A stretch of DNA of 29,661 nt, taken from the NCBI GenBank assembly GCA_002403995.1, contig DHIV01000087.1, positions 1 to 29,661 of the forward strand. Direction: 5' to 3'. Origin of the DNA: Gallionella sp. UBA4737. GTDB lineage: Bacteria > Pseudomonadota > Gammaproteobacteria > Burkholderiales > Gallionellaceae. A program made the translations under genes and the position numbers. A model generated the notes under the pieces. The model was given only the letters and a program-made list of their open reading frames with translations. It had not been told where the DNA came from and did not search any database. Below, piece after piece: positions 7,347-15,821 of this stretch. The stretch's first letter is position 1. Every line of letters starts with the position of its first letter.

Positions 7347-8411
7347 TTAGTGCCAGCAATATGCTTCAACGCTGAACGGTTGGGGCTTGCCTTCGATTTC
7401 ATTAAGCAGCAGTTCTGCGCTGGCAAAGGACATGGTCACGCCGTAGCGAAAATGCCCGCTGTTTGCATAGAGATTGGCGAAGCGAGGATGCCGTCCGATG
7501 GTGGGGATGTTGTCCGGCGAACCGGGACGGAAGCCGGCCCAATGCTGCACCGGCATCAGTTCACGCCAGCCAGGGAAGATTTCGCGCACGCGCCGCAACA
7601 GGCTGTCGCGCGCCTCGACGGTGGTGGACCTGTCGAAGCCGACATCTTCCAGTGTGCTGCCGACCAGCACATGGCCATCGCGGCGCGGGATGAAATACAG
7701 ATTTTCTTTGAGCAGGATCTGCCGGAACGGTGGTGTGTCGAACTTGAACAACAGGATTTGTCCGCGCATCGGACGGATATCCATATTGAGCGCGTGTTCG
7801 CCCAGCAGCATTTTGCTCCATGCGCCCGCCGCAACGATGTAGGCATCCGCGCTGAATCTGCCTTGCGCGGTTTGCAGCGCAACGACACGCTCGCCTGCGA
7901 TCTCGAACTTTTGCACCTCATGTTGTTCGAGGATCACGCCGCCAAGCATTTCCACGCGCTGGCGCAGCGCATGCAACAGGCGCGGGTTGCGCACCTGCGC
8001 GACTTCCGGCAACAGCAGACCCGCCCCCTGTTGGCCCGACAAAAATCCATCCAGCTTCACCGGCTGCAAAGCAACCTGATGTTTTGCACACCATTGCCCG
8101 GCTAGCTCCGCCTGGTAGGGCGGCAACAGCAACATGCCGCTGCGTTGATATTCTGGATCGATACCGGTGGAGTCATGCAGCTCGGCAGCAGCCGCGCCGA
8201 ACATCTTCATTCCGCGTAGCGCGAGGCGCGTTACAGGCTCTTGATAATCCCAGGGGCATAATGGCGAGAGGATGCCGCCGCCTGCCCAGGATGCTTCCCG
8301 CCCCACTGTGCCGCGCTCGACCAGCGTCACGTGATAACCCGCTTGCAGCAGGGCTTGCGCGCTGGTCAGGCCGATCACGCCGCCGCCGATGATCAGGAAA
8401 TCCTTTTTCAT
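7347..8411 (-). CDS. thiO: Glycine oxidase ThiO (FAD-dependent)
   Basis: This 354-residue flavoprotein of the D-amino-acid oxidase (DAO) fold opens with the dinucleotide-binding motif FLIIGGGVIGL at residues 5-15. The conserved GREASWAGGGILSPLCPW follows at about 57-74, typical of ThiO. The C-terminal part has RPMRGQIL, FIPRRDGHVLVGSTLEDVGF and a GFRPGSPDNIPTIG flavin-site segment. It oxidises glycine to iminoglycine for assembly of the thiazole ring of thiamin in the cytoplasm. No other thi gene is in the window. It lies 13 bases downstream of ispH on the same strand and may be the last gene of the ribF-ileS-lspA-ispH transcript. No strong Shine-Dalgarno motif precedes the ATG at 8411. A related DAO-fold oxidoreductase is the main alternative. 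Confidence 0.88.
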   Translation of the reverse strand: MKKDFLIIGGGVIGLTSAQALLQAGYHVTLVERGTVGREASWAGGGILSPLCPWDYQEPVTRLALRGMKMFGAAAAELHDSTGIDPEYQRSGMLLLPPYQAELAGQWCAKHQVALQPVKLDGFLSGQQGAGLLLPEVAQVRNPRLLHALRQRVEMLGGVILEQHEVQKFEIAGERVVALQTAQGRFSADAYIVAAGAWSKMLLGEHALNMDIRPMRGQILLFKFDTPPFRQILLKENLYFIPRRDGHVLVGSTLEDVGFDRSTTVEARDSLLRRVREIFPGWRELMPVQHWAGFRPGSPDNIPTIGRHPRFANLYANSGHFRYGVTMSFASAELLLNEIEGKPQPFSVEAYCWH

Positions 8412-8424
8412 GCGCGAAATAAAA

Positions 8425-9363
8425 TCAGGGCTGCGCGACGATCGGGATCAATGTCTTGGGCAATGGAAACACCACGTTCTCGACGATGCCGTGCAATTCG
8501 ACCACTTTCGTCCCGCCCATTTTTTCCAGGCGGGCGATCACGCCTTGCACCAGAACCTCTGGCGCGGATGCGCCCGCGCTGATGCCCACATGCGTTTTGC
8601 CGGCGAACCACTCCGGCTGCAATTCACTCGCATCGTTCACCAGATAGGCAGGCAAGCCGACGTTGGCGGCGACTTCGCGCAAGCGGTTTGAATTCGAGCT
8701 GTTCGGCGAACCGACCACGACCACAGCGTCACATTGCTTGACCAGCAGCTTTACCGCATCCTGGCGATTTTGCGTGGCATAGCAGATGTCGTCTTTCTTC
8801 GGGCCGGTGATGAACGGGAAACGCGTCTTCAGCGCGGCGATGATCGTGCTGGCATCATCCACGGACAGCGTGGTTTGCGTGACATAGGCAAGATTCTTCT
8901 CGTCATTCACCTTGAGGCCGGCGACCTGTTCCGGAGATTCCACCAGATACATGCCGCCTGTGCTCTGCCCCATCGTACCTTCCACTTCGGGGTGACCGGC
9001 GTGGCCTATCATCACGATCTCCTTGCCCTGCTCGCGCATCCGCGACACTTCGATATGCACTTTGGTCACCAGCGGGCAGGTCGCATCGAACACGGTCAGT
9101 CCGCGCGCTTCGGCTTCGTGGCGAACTGCCTGCGACACGCCGTGCGCGCTGAAGATCAGGATGCTGCCGCTCGGCACATCCGCCAGATCCTCGATGAAGA
9201 TCGCCCCCTTCTTGCGCAAGCCGTCCACCACAAATTGGTTGTGCACCACTTCATGGCGCACGTAAATCGGCGCGCCGTGCAGAACCAGTGCGCGCTCGAC
9301 GATCTCGATGGCACGATCCACGCCGGCGCAAAAGCCGCGGGGATTAGCGAGTAGCAAGTCCAT
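8425..9363 (-). CDS. ispH: 4-hydroxy-3-methylbut-2-enyl diphosphate reductase
   Basis: The protein has 312 residues, the usual family length. It carries the three cysteines that hold the catalytic [4Fe-4S] cluster: Cys12 in PRGFCAGVDRA, one in DATCPLVTKVH (about 96) and one in DDICYATQNRQ (about 197). The substrate-binding HEVVHN and proton-relay segment EGTMGQ are present. It carries out the last step of the non-mevalonate isoprenoid pathway, making IPP and DMAPP in the cytoplasm. Its ATG at 9363 lies inside the 3' end of lspA (20-base overlap), implying translational coupling. The C-terminus (PLPKTLIPIVAQP) is of normal length. Confidence 0.97.
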   Translation of the reverse strand: MDLLLANPRGFCAGVDRAIEIVERALVLHGAPIYVRHEVVHNQFVVDGLRKKGAIFIEDLADVPSGSILIFSAHGVSQAVRHEAEARGLTVFDATCPLVTKVHIEVSRMREQGKEIVMIGHAGHPEVEGTMGQSTGGMYLVESPEQVAGLKVNDEKNLAYVTQTTLSVDDASTIIAALKTRFPFITGPKKDDICYATQNRQDAVKLLVKQCDAVVVVGSPNSSNSNRLREVAANVGLPAYLVNDASELQPEWFAGKTHVGISAGASAPEVLVQGVIARLEKMGGTKVVELHGIVENVVFPLPKTLIPIVAQP

Positions 9364-9820
9364 TTTTATCTTTCATGAAACTGTCCAGAATAAGCAAAAA
9401 TGCTCCGCAGGTGATAGAAGAATCGGCAAGATTGAACGCAGGGAAGTAGTGTACTCCCCAATGGAACGACAAGAAATCCACCACATAACCGAAAGTAAGG
9501 CGGTCGATCAGGTTACCCAGGGCTCCGCCCAGTATCATGCTCAACGCCCAGGAAAACAACATCTGCCGGTAGTGCCTGCGCAGCAGCCAGACTATCCAGC
9601 CTGAAGCGGCGACGGCGATGATGCTGAACAACCAGCGCTGTATCCCGCCGGCATCGTTCAGGAAACTGAACGCCGCGCCGGTATTGTGCGCCAGCACCAG
9701 ATCGAAAACTCTGAGCACGGTGAAAGTTTCGCCGAAGGCGAAGTGACTGATGATCCATGCCTTGCTCAATTGATCGAGCAGTATCACCAGCGCGCTCAAT
9801 CCCAACCAGCGATTAAGCAT
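9344..9820 (-). CDS. lspA: Lipoprotein signal peptidase (signal peptidase II)
   Basis: From the ATG at 9820 the protein has 158 residues; an upstream in-frame start at 9844 would add MAAARRGN but lies deep inside ileS. There are four membrane helices. The two catalytic aspartates appear in GNLIDRL and in FNLADSSI, the conserved family boxes, and the conserved NTGAAFSFL is near residue 58. It cleaves signal peptides of diacylglyceryl-prolipoproteins at the inner membrane. Start and ileS stop overlap (ATGCTTAA), and the stop overlaps the ispH start, so translation of the three genes is probably coupled. The ileS-lspA-ispH order is a classic conserved arrangement. Confidence 0.96.
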   Translation of the reverse strand: MLNRWLGLSALVILLDQLSKAWIISHFAFGETFTVLRVFDLVLAHNTGAAFSFLNDAGGIQRWLFSIIAVAASGWIVWLLRRHYRQMLFSWALSMILGGALGNLIDRLTFGYVVDFLSFHWGVHYFPAFNLADSSITCGAFLLILDSFMKDKNGLATR

Positions 9821-12695
9821 ATTTCCGCGCCTCGCCGCTGCCATACAGATTGCTCACGCAACGACTGCACAGCGTTGGATGTTGCGTATCCGCGCCGACA
9901 TCTTCACGGTAATGCCAGCAACGCTCGCACTTGGTGTGGGAACTGGGCGTTACTTTGATTTTTACTTCTCTATCTTCATGCAGATGCACCGTGGCGCGCG
10001 AGGTGATGAATACAAAACGCAGGTCGTCACCGATGCGCGATAGCAACTCATATCTTTCCTTGTCGGCATACACATCAATTTCAGCTTGTAACGCCGAGCC
10101 AATCACGCCTGCAGCGCGCTGCTCTTCCAATTTCTTGTTCACCTGTTCGCGCAGGTTGCGAACAGTACTCCAAGCGAGGTACGTTGCAGCCGAGCTGCCA
10201 GTATCTTTTGGAGGCTCATACCACTGCTGCTCGAACACGCTTACGTCATCCTTGCCGTTCATCACCGCCCATGCTTCCTCGCCAGTGAAGCTGAGTATCG
10301 GCGCCATCAGCCGCACCAAGCTGTGCGCGATGTGATACAGCACATTCTGCGCGGAACGGCGCGCATGCGAATTTCCACCTGCGGTATACAACCTGTCCTT
10401 GAGTATGTCGAGATAGAAACCGCCCAAGTCTTCCGAACAGAAAGTGTGCAGCTTTTGCACCGCAAGATGAAACTCGTAATATTCATAATCGTGCTGAATT
10501 TCACTTTGCAACGTATTCGTCAAGACCAGCATATAACGGTCGATCTCCAGCCATTGCTCGACCGGCAGCGCGTGCATGGCATGGTCGTAGTCAGCAATAT
10601 TGGCCAGTAAAAAACGCAAGGTGTTGCGGATGCGCCGATAGCTTTCCACCACGCGTTTTAGAATCTCATCCGAGATGGTCAGCTCGCCGGAGTAGTCGGT
10701 TGCTGCCACCCACAAACGCAGGATATCGGCACCAAGCGTGTCGAAGATCTTTTGCGGCGCGATCACGTTGCCCTTGGATTTCGACATCTTGTGCCCGTTG
10801 CCGTCAACCACAAAACCGTGCGTCAGCAAGGCGTTGAAAGGCGCACGGCCATTGATTGCACAACCGGTCAGCAAGCTGGACTGGAACCAGCCGCGGTGCT
10901 GGTCGGAGCCTTCCAGATACAAGTCTGCCAAATAATAATCGGAGTCCGAATGCAACTCCGCCCGGCGCTGCAACACCGAAGCGTGTGTGACACCCGAATC
11001 GAACCACACATCCAGCGTATGGCTGAGCTTCCTGTAGTGCTCCGCTTCTGGGCCCAACAGATCCACCGAGTTCAGGCTGAACCATGCCTCGATGCCATCG
11101 CGCTCGACCAGCTTGGCCACCTGCTCCAGCAATTCCATCGTGCGCGGGTGCAATTGGCCGGTTTCCCTGTGCACGAAGAACGGCATCGGCACCCCCCAGC
11201 TGCGCTGGCGCGATACGCACCAGTCAGGACGATTCCTGATCATCGCCTCCAGGCGGGCGCGCCCCCAGCTCGGAAAAAATTCGGTTTGCTCGACCGCCCT
11301 GTTTGCCAGATCACGCAAAGACATGCCATCGTGTTTCTCGGGTTTCCCGGAGTGCGAACGTTTTTCCTGCACCAGACTTTCAACATCGGCAGTCACGCCA
11401 GACGCAACGTTATCCATGCCGATGAACCACTGCGGAGTGGAACGGAAGATGATCGGGGTCTTGTGCCGCCAGCAGTGCGGATAGCTGTGCTGTACTTTTT
11501 CCATATGCAGCAAATGTCCGCTGGCTTGCAGTGCAGCGATCACCACATCGTTGGCTTTCCACACGAACAGTCCGCCGACCAGCGGCAGGCTGGCGGTGAA
11601 CTTGCCGTCGTCGCCGACCGGATTGTCGGTCGGCAGATTATATTTCTGGCCGACGAAGTAATCGTCCAGGCCATGCGCCGGCGCGGTATGCACCAGGCCG
11701 GTACCCGCTTCCAGCGTGACATGCTCGCCGCAGATGATGGGCACACTGCGCTCGTAGAACGGGTGCTGCAACAACAATCCTTCCAGTGCTGAACCCTTGC
11801 AGGTGGCCGCCAGGCCGTCGCCGCGGTCATTGCTGCCTCCCAACTGGTAGCGGGCCAGGCACTGGGTCGCGAGATCGTATGCAAGTATCAGGTAGCCCTT
11901 GGGGGTCTTGATCAAGTCATATTGCAGCTCGGGGTGCACGCTGACTGCCTGGTTGGCGGGCAAAGTCCACGGCGTGGTGGTCCATATCACCGCATATACC
12001 TTGGCATCGCCAGGAAGCGAGACACCGAATGCCTTGCCCAGCGCTGCCTTGTCCTTGACCTCGAAACCCACGTCGATCGCAGGCGAACTCTTGTCCTCGT
12101 ATTCCACTTCAGCCTCGGCCAGCGCGGACTGGCAATCCAGACACCAATTCACCGGCTTGTAGCCCTGGTACAAATAACCGCGCTGATAGATCTTGCCCAG
12201 CGCGCGCATGATGTCGGCCTCGGTCCTGAAATCCATGGTGAGATAAGGATGCTCCCAATCGCCCAGCACGCCGAGACGGATGAAATCTTTTTTCTGCCGC
12301 TCGATCTGCTCGGCGGCATAGGCGCGGCACAGCGCGCGGAATTGCGCGGGCGGGATCGCCTTGCCATGCTTCTTCTCCACCTGCAATTCGATCGGCAGGC
12401 CGTGGCAATCCCAGCCCGGCACATAAGGCGCGTCGAAGCCCGCCAAAGTTTTGGACTTGATGATGATGTCCTTGAGTATCTTGTTCACCGCATGGCCGAT
12501 GTGGATGTCGCCATTCGCATAGGGCGGGCCGTCGTGCAGGATGAACACGGGCTTGCCCCGCTTGGCGGCGCGGATCTTTTGATAGCGTTGCTGTGCCTGC
12601 CAGCGCGCCAGCATCTGCGGCTCGCGTTTGGCGAGGTCGCCGCGCATCGGGAACAGGGTGTCGGGCAAATTCAGTGTGGCTTTGTAATCTGTCAT
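9813..12695 (-). CDS. ileS: Isoleucine-tRNA ligase
   Basis: This 960-residue class I synthetase charges tRNA-Ile. Seen in order: the HIGH box as HIGH in PYANGDIHIGHAVNK (near residue 65), a CP1 editing domain including TTTPWTLPANQA, DVWFDSG and SDQHRGWFQSSL, the KMSKS loop in NGHKMSKSKGN (near residue 610), an anticodon-binding helical domain, and a C-terminal zinc finger with CERCWHYR and CSRC. This is the bacterial short-type IleS with the C-terminal zinc domain as in E. coli. The start ATG at 12695 follows the ribF stop by 9 bases. The stop overlaps lspA by 8 bases. Confidence 0.98.
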   Translation of the reverse strand: MTDYKATLNLPDTLFPMRGDLAKREPQMLARWQAQQRYQKIRAAKRGKPVFILHDGPPYANGDIHIGHAVNKILKDIIIKSKTLAGFDAPYVPGWDCHGLPIELQVEKKHGKAIPPAQFRALCRAYAAEQIERQKKDFIRLGVLGDWEHPYLTMDFRTEADIMRALGKIYQRGYLYQGYKPVNWCLDCQSALAEAEVEYEDKSSPAIDVGFEVKDKAALGKAFGVSLPGDAKVYAVIWTTTPWTLPANQAVSVHPELQYDLIKTPKGYLILAYDLATQCLARYQLGGSNDRGDGLAATCKGSALEGLLLQHPFYERSVPIICGEHVTLEAGTGLVHTAPAHGLDDYFVGQKYNLPTDNPVGDDGKFTASLPLVGGLFVWKANDVVIAALQASGHLLHMEKVQHSYPHCWRHKTPIIFRSTPQWFIGMDNVASGVTADVESLVQEKRSHSGKPEKHDGMSLRDLANRAVEQTEFFPSWGRARLEAMIRNRPDWCVSRQRSWGVPMPFFVHRETGQLHPRTMELLEQVAKLVERDGIEAWFSLNSVDLLGPEAEHYRKLSHTLDVWFDSGVTHASVLQRRAELHSDSDYYLADLYLEGSDQHRGWFQSSLLTGCAINGRAPFNALLTHGFVVDGNGHKMSKSKGNVIAPQKIFDTLGADILRLWVAATDYSGELTISDEILKRVVESYRRIRNTLRFLLANIADYDHAMHALPVEQWLEIDRYMLVLTNTLQSEIQHDYEYYEFHLAVQKLHTFCSEDLGGFYLDILKDRLYTAGGNSHARRSAQNVLYHIAHSLVRLMAPILSFTGEEAWAVMNGKDDVSVFEQQWYEPPKDTGSSAATYLAWSTVRNLREQVNKKLEEQRAAGVIGSALQAEIDVYADKERYELLSRIGDDLRFVFITSRATVHLHEDREVKIKVTPSSHTKCERCWHYREDVGADTQHPTLCSRCVSNLYGSGEARKYA

Positions 12696-12704
12696 TTCGG
12701 ATAA

Positions 12705-13631
12705 TCAGTCATGTTGTTCGAACCATTTCTTTGCTTGCTCCACATCCAAGGCGATCTGCCGCGTCAGCGTTGCCAGATCCGGATATTTTTCTTCATCGCG
12801 CAGCTTTTGCAAAAACTCCACGCGCAAATGCCTGCCATAAACCTGTTGCGAAAATTCGAACAGATGCGCCTCTAAAACCGGCTTGTCATCCTGCTTCACT
12901 GTCGGGCGCACGCCCAGGCTGGCCACGCCCTGCAGCACGCCCAACCCTTCGGCATGTACCTGCACTACAAAAATGCCGGACAGCGGCGGACGATTGTGTT
13001 TCAACTGGATGTTCGCGGTGGGAAAACCTATTTTTTTCCCCATCCCGTCACCGTGCACCACCCGTCCGCTGATGCTGTAGTGCCGCCCCAGGTATCGCTG
13101 CGCCTCGCGTATCTGTCCGGCCAGCAAAGCCGCACGTATCGCCGTGCTGGATATCCGCACCCCGTCTTGCATCACACTGCGTACCGCATGCACTTCAAAT
13201 CCGAGCTTCACCCCGACCTTTTCCATCAGCGCAAAATCGCCGCTGCGTCCGCTGCCGAAACGGAAGTCGTCGCCGATCAACACGAACCTGGCAAACAATT
13301 TTTCATGCAGCTTATTGATAAAATCCACCGCGCTCATCTGCGCAAAGTGCGCATTGAAACGGCACACATGCACACGGTCTATGCCCAGCGCTGAAAAAAA
13401 CTCCAGCTTCTCGCGCAGGCTGGTCAATCGTGCCGGCGCTTGCTGCGGCGCGAAAAATTCGCGCGGATGCGGCTCGAAGATCACCACTGCCGTTTGCAGG
13501 CCGCGCGCTTGCGCCACCGCAAGCAGTTCGCTGAGCAAAGCCTGATGGCCCAGATGCACACCGTCGAAATTACCGATGGTGAGTGCGACAGGCTGAAGGT
13601 CCAGGGAGTAAAGTCCGCGAAGAATCTGCAT
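12705..13631 (-). CDS. ribF: Bifunctional riboflavin kinase / FAD synthetase
   Basis: The protein has 308 residues from the ATG at 13631 (MQILRGLYSL, the usual family N-terminus). The frame extends 14 codons further to 13673, but those codons overlap the -10 element and have no family match. The N-terminal adenylyltransferase half has GNFDGVHLGHQALL and EPHPREFF. The C-terminal flavokinase half has GRVVHGDGMGKKIGFPTANI. It phosphorylates riboflavin to FMN, then adenylylates FMN to FAD. It heads the ribF-ileS-lspA-ispH(-thiO) run. No Shine-Dalgarno motif lies before the ATG, and the candidate -10 is only 9 bases away, so the message may be leaderless. Confidence 0.95.
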   Translation of the reverse strand: MQILRGLYSLDLQPVALTIGNFDGVHLGHQALLSELLAVAQARGLQTAVVIFEPHPREFFAPQQAPARLTSLREKLEFFSALGIDRVHVCRFNAHFAQMSAVDFINKLHEKLFARFVLIGDDFRFGSGRSGDFALMEKVGVKLGFEVHAVRSVMQDGVRISSTAIRAALLAGQIREAQRYLGRHYSISGRVVHGDGMGKKIGFPTANIQLKHNRPPLSGIFVVQVHAEGLGVLQGVASLGVRPTVKQDDKPVLEAHLFEFSQQVYGRHLRVEFLQKLRDEEKYPDLATLTRQIALDVEQAKKWFEQHD

Positions 13632-13640
13632 AGCGGGCGA

Positions 13641-13646
13641 ATTATA
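13641..13646 (-). promoter_or_regulatory. Candidate -10 element for ribF operon
   Basis: A perfect TATAAT is read on the minus strand immediately before the ribF ATG (13631). No good -35 sits at 17 bases (GCTACG there), but a TG directly precedes the hexamer. A start about 7 bases downstream would leave almost no leader. Confidence 0.45.
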
Positions 13647-13731
13647 CAGTAGGGTCCAGCAAGCGTAGCGCATCGCACCATTGATCGTACAACATGCGGA
13701 GCATTGCCCGTTGGTTTTATTGCGCCCTGCG

Positions 13732-13749
13732 CGGGCTCAGCGCGAACGG
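13732..13749. repeat. Remnant of REP-like terminal repeat
   Basis: cgggctcagcgcgaacgg matches the right terminal repeat at 1017-1034 in 15 of 18 positions. It lies in the gap between ribF and the YkgJ-like gene. No second arm is recognised, so this is a solo or decayed copy. Confidence 0.5.
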
Positions 13750-13757
13750 AACGGTGA

Positions 13758-14105
13758 TCAGGATGGCAGCAGTTGCGCGCGCAACGCCGCACAGCGCGGA
13801 TTGGGTGAACCGTCCGCTTCCAGCACGTCGAATTCGCGGCAAGGGGACGGACGCTGCGGATAGATGCTGCACGAGACCCGCTTACCCACCTCGCCTTCGA
13901 GCGCCACGCAGCGCACCGGTTTGCTGGCCGTTCCCTTCATGCAGCGCAGTTGCGGCGAAATTTTTTCGGTGAGTTGTGCCGGGACGATGCCGCCGGGCGC
14001 ATCGTCCGCCTCGCCCCAATAGAAGGATACGCGGAAATTGGCGCAGCACGCGCCGCAGGTCTGGCAGGGATTGGTGGTCAAAATGACCTCGCTGGCCGCC
14101 AGCAT
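13758..14105 (-). CDS. YkgJ-family cysteine cluster protein
   Basis: The protein has 115 residues from the ATG at 14105; a TTG at 14112-14114 overlapping the previous gene's stop would add three residues (MNN). It carries the family's cysteine cluster: CQTCGACCANF near the N-terminus, then single cysteines in LRCMKG, VRCVAL, VSCSIY, SPCREF and PRCAAL. The pattern CxxCGxCC...C...C...CxxF is the signature of the YkgJ/UPF0153 family, thought to coordinate zinc or an Fe-S cluster; the function is unknown. The protein is small, soluble and probably cytoplasmic. It is tightly coupled to the PhnA-domain gene upstream, but no shared function can be inferred. Confidence 0.88.
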   Translation of the reverse strand: MLAASEVILTTNPCQTCGACCANFRVSFYWGEADDAPGGIVPAQLTEKISPQLRCMKGTASKPVRCVALEGEVGKRVSCSIYPQRPSPCREFDVLEADGSPNPRCAALRAQLLPS

Positions 14106-14110
14106 ATTGT

Positions 14111-14323
14111 TCAAATTTTTTTCAGGAACTCCGGCTTCAGCCGCAGGCCTTTGACCTTGTCGGAGTTCCCCTCGACCGCCTCATCGCCTTCTCCGATGCG
14201 GATATTCTTGATCACCGTGCCTCTTTTCAGCGTAACGGATGAACCTTTCATCTTCAGGTCCTTGATGACTTGCACCGAGTCGCCTTCTTTGAGCACATTG
14301 CCATTGCTATCTTTCACATCCAT
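14111..14323 (-). CDS. PhnA-domain (YjdM-like) protein, short form
   Basis: This 70-residue protein is almost entirely the PhnA/YjdM C-terminal domain: VKDSNGNVLKEGDSVQVIKDL, GSSVTLKRGTVIKNI and EGNSDKVKGLRLK all match that family closely. Full-length YjdM is about 110 residues with an N-terminal zinc ribbon (two CxxC pairs), which is absent here. A strong GGAAGG ribosome binding site 7 bases before the ATG at 14323 shows that the short form is the translated product, not a truncation artefact. Despite the historic name, the family has no demonstrated role in phosphonate breakdown. It lies 18 bases downstream of tldD. Confidence 0.87.
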   Translation of the reverse strand: MDVKDSNGNVLKEGDSVQVIKDLKMKGSSVTLKRGTVIKNIRIGEGDEAVEGNSDKVKGLRLKPEFLKKI

Positions 14324-14341
14324 TACATTTCCTTCCGAACA

Positions 14342-15805
14342 TTAAGCCGTCCCGCCCACCGTCAAACCGTCGATCCTTACCGTCGGTTGCCCCACGCCGA
14401 CCGGCACGCTCTGGCCTTCCTTGCCGCAGGTGCCGACACCTGAATCGAGCGCCATGTCGTTGCCTATCATCGAGATGCGCGTCAGCACGTCCGGGCCGTT
14501 GCCGATCAGCGTCGCGCCTTTCACCGGACGGGTGATTTTGCCGTCTTCGATCATATAGGCCTCGGCGGTGGAGAACACGAATTTGCCGCTGGTGATATCC
14601 ACCTGACCGCCGCCGAAATTCACCGCGTACAGGCCGTGTTTGACCGAGGCGATGATCTCTTTCGGGTCCTTGTTGCCGTTCAGCATGTAGGTGTTGGTCA
14701 TGCGCGGCATAGGCAGATGCGCATAGGATTCGCGCCGCGCGTTGCCTGTCACCGGCACACCCATCAGCCGCGCGTTCAGCGAATCCTGCAAATAACCCTT
14801 GAGGATGCCGTTCTCGATCAGCGTGGTGCATTGGGTGGGATTGCCCTCATCATCCATCTGCAACGAGCCGCGCCGCCTTGCCAGCGTGCCGTCATCCACC
14901 ACGGTCACGCCTTCCGCCGCGACGCGCTCGCCGACCCGGCCGGAAAATGCCGAACTGCCCTTGCGGTTGAAGTCGCCTTCCAGCCCATGGCCGATCGCTT
15001 CGTGCAATAAAATGCCCGGCCAGCCGTTGCCCAGCACCACGGTCATGTTGCCTGCCGGTGCGGGTGCGGCGTCCAGATTGGTCACCGCCTGGTGCACGGC
15101 CTGCGCCGCATATTTGCGCAGCATCGCATCGTCGAAATAAGCGTAGTCGAATCGCCCTCCTCCGCCCGCCGAGCCCTGCTCGCGCTTGCCGTTGCTCTCA
15201 ACGATGACCTGCAGCGACAAGCGCACCAGCGGGCGGATGTCGGCATTCATCAGGCCGTCGCTGCGCGCCACCATGACCACTTCATATTCTCCCGCCAGTC
15301 CGGCCATCACCTGCACCACGCGCGGATCGAGCGCGCGCGCATAGCCTTCGAGGCGTTCCAGCAACGCGACCTTGTCGGCATCCTTGAGGCTGGCGATCGG
15401 GTCGTGCGGCAGAAAGATCTCGCGCCGCGAACCGTGATGCAGCACCGGCACAGACTGTGTGCCGCCCTGCCGCGCGATCGCGCGCGTGGCTTGAGCCGCG
15501 CTGTCCAGCGCGTTCAGGCTGATGTCGTCTGAATAGGCGAAGGCGGTCTTCTCTCCGCTCACCGCGCGCACCCCGACACCCTGGTCGATGTTGAAACTGC
15601 CGGATTTGACGATGCCTTCTTCCAGCGACCAGCTCTCGGCGCGGCTGTACTGGAAATACAGGTCGGCGTAGTCAAGCTTGTGCGCCATCATGCTGGCGAA
15701 CACCTGCTCGATATGGCCAGTCTCGATGGAATAAGGAACAAGCAGCGCCTGCTGCGCGGTGGCGAACAGCGTATCGAAAGCGGGATTTTGTTGTAGGGTA
15801 TTCAT
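14342..15805 (-). CDS. tldD: Metalloprotease TldD
   Basis: The protein has 487 residues from the ATG at 15805, preceded by AAGGAAA; the frame extends to a GTG at 15829 that would overlap the upstream gene. The zinc-protease motif HEAIGHGLEGD (HExxxH) lies around residue 260, followed by NRKGSSAFSGRVGE as in the family. The C-terminus has GTCGKEGQSVPVGVGQPTVRIDGLTVGG, the standard TldD ending. With TldE (PmbA), which is not in this window, it forms a heterodimeric protease that matures peptides such as microcin B17 and degrades CcdA; most hosts use it for unknown substrates. The neighbourhood yhdP-nitrilase-tldD is conserved among beta- and gammaproteobacteria. Confidence 0.97.
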   Translation of the reverse strand: MNTLQQNPAFDTLFATAQQALLVPYSIETGHIEQVFASMMAHKLDYADLYFQYSRAESWSLEEGIVKSGSFNIDQGVGVRAVSGEKTAFAYSDDISLNALDSAAQATRAIARQGGTQSVPVLHHGSRREIFLPHDPIASLKDADKVALLERLEGYARALDPRVVQVMAGLAGEYEVVMVARSDGLMNADIRPLVRLSLQVIVESNGKREQGSAGGGGRFDYAYFDDAMLRKYAAQAVHQAVTNLDAAPAPAGNMTVVLGNGWPGILLHEAIGHGLEGDFNRKGSSAFSGRVGERVAAEGVTVVDDGTLARRRGSLQMDDEGNPTQCTTLIENGILKGYLQDSLNARLMGVPVTGNARRESYAHLPMPRMTNTYMLNGNKDPKEIIASVKHGLYAVNFGGGQVDITSGKFVFSTAEAYMIEDGKITRPVKGATLIGNGPDVLTRISMIGNDMALDSGVGTCGKEGQSVPVGVGQPTVRIDGLTVGGTA

Positions 15806-15821
15806 CCCGATTTTTTCCTTA

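Noticed and set aside
10752..11792. 346-codon plus-strand frame opposite ileS
   Set aside because: It is antisense to highly conserved synthetase sequence, with no RBS and a low-complexity His/Arg/Gln-rich translation.
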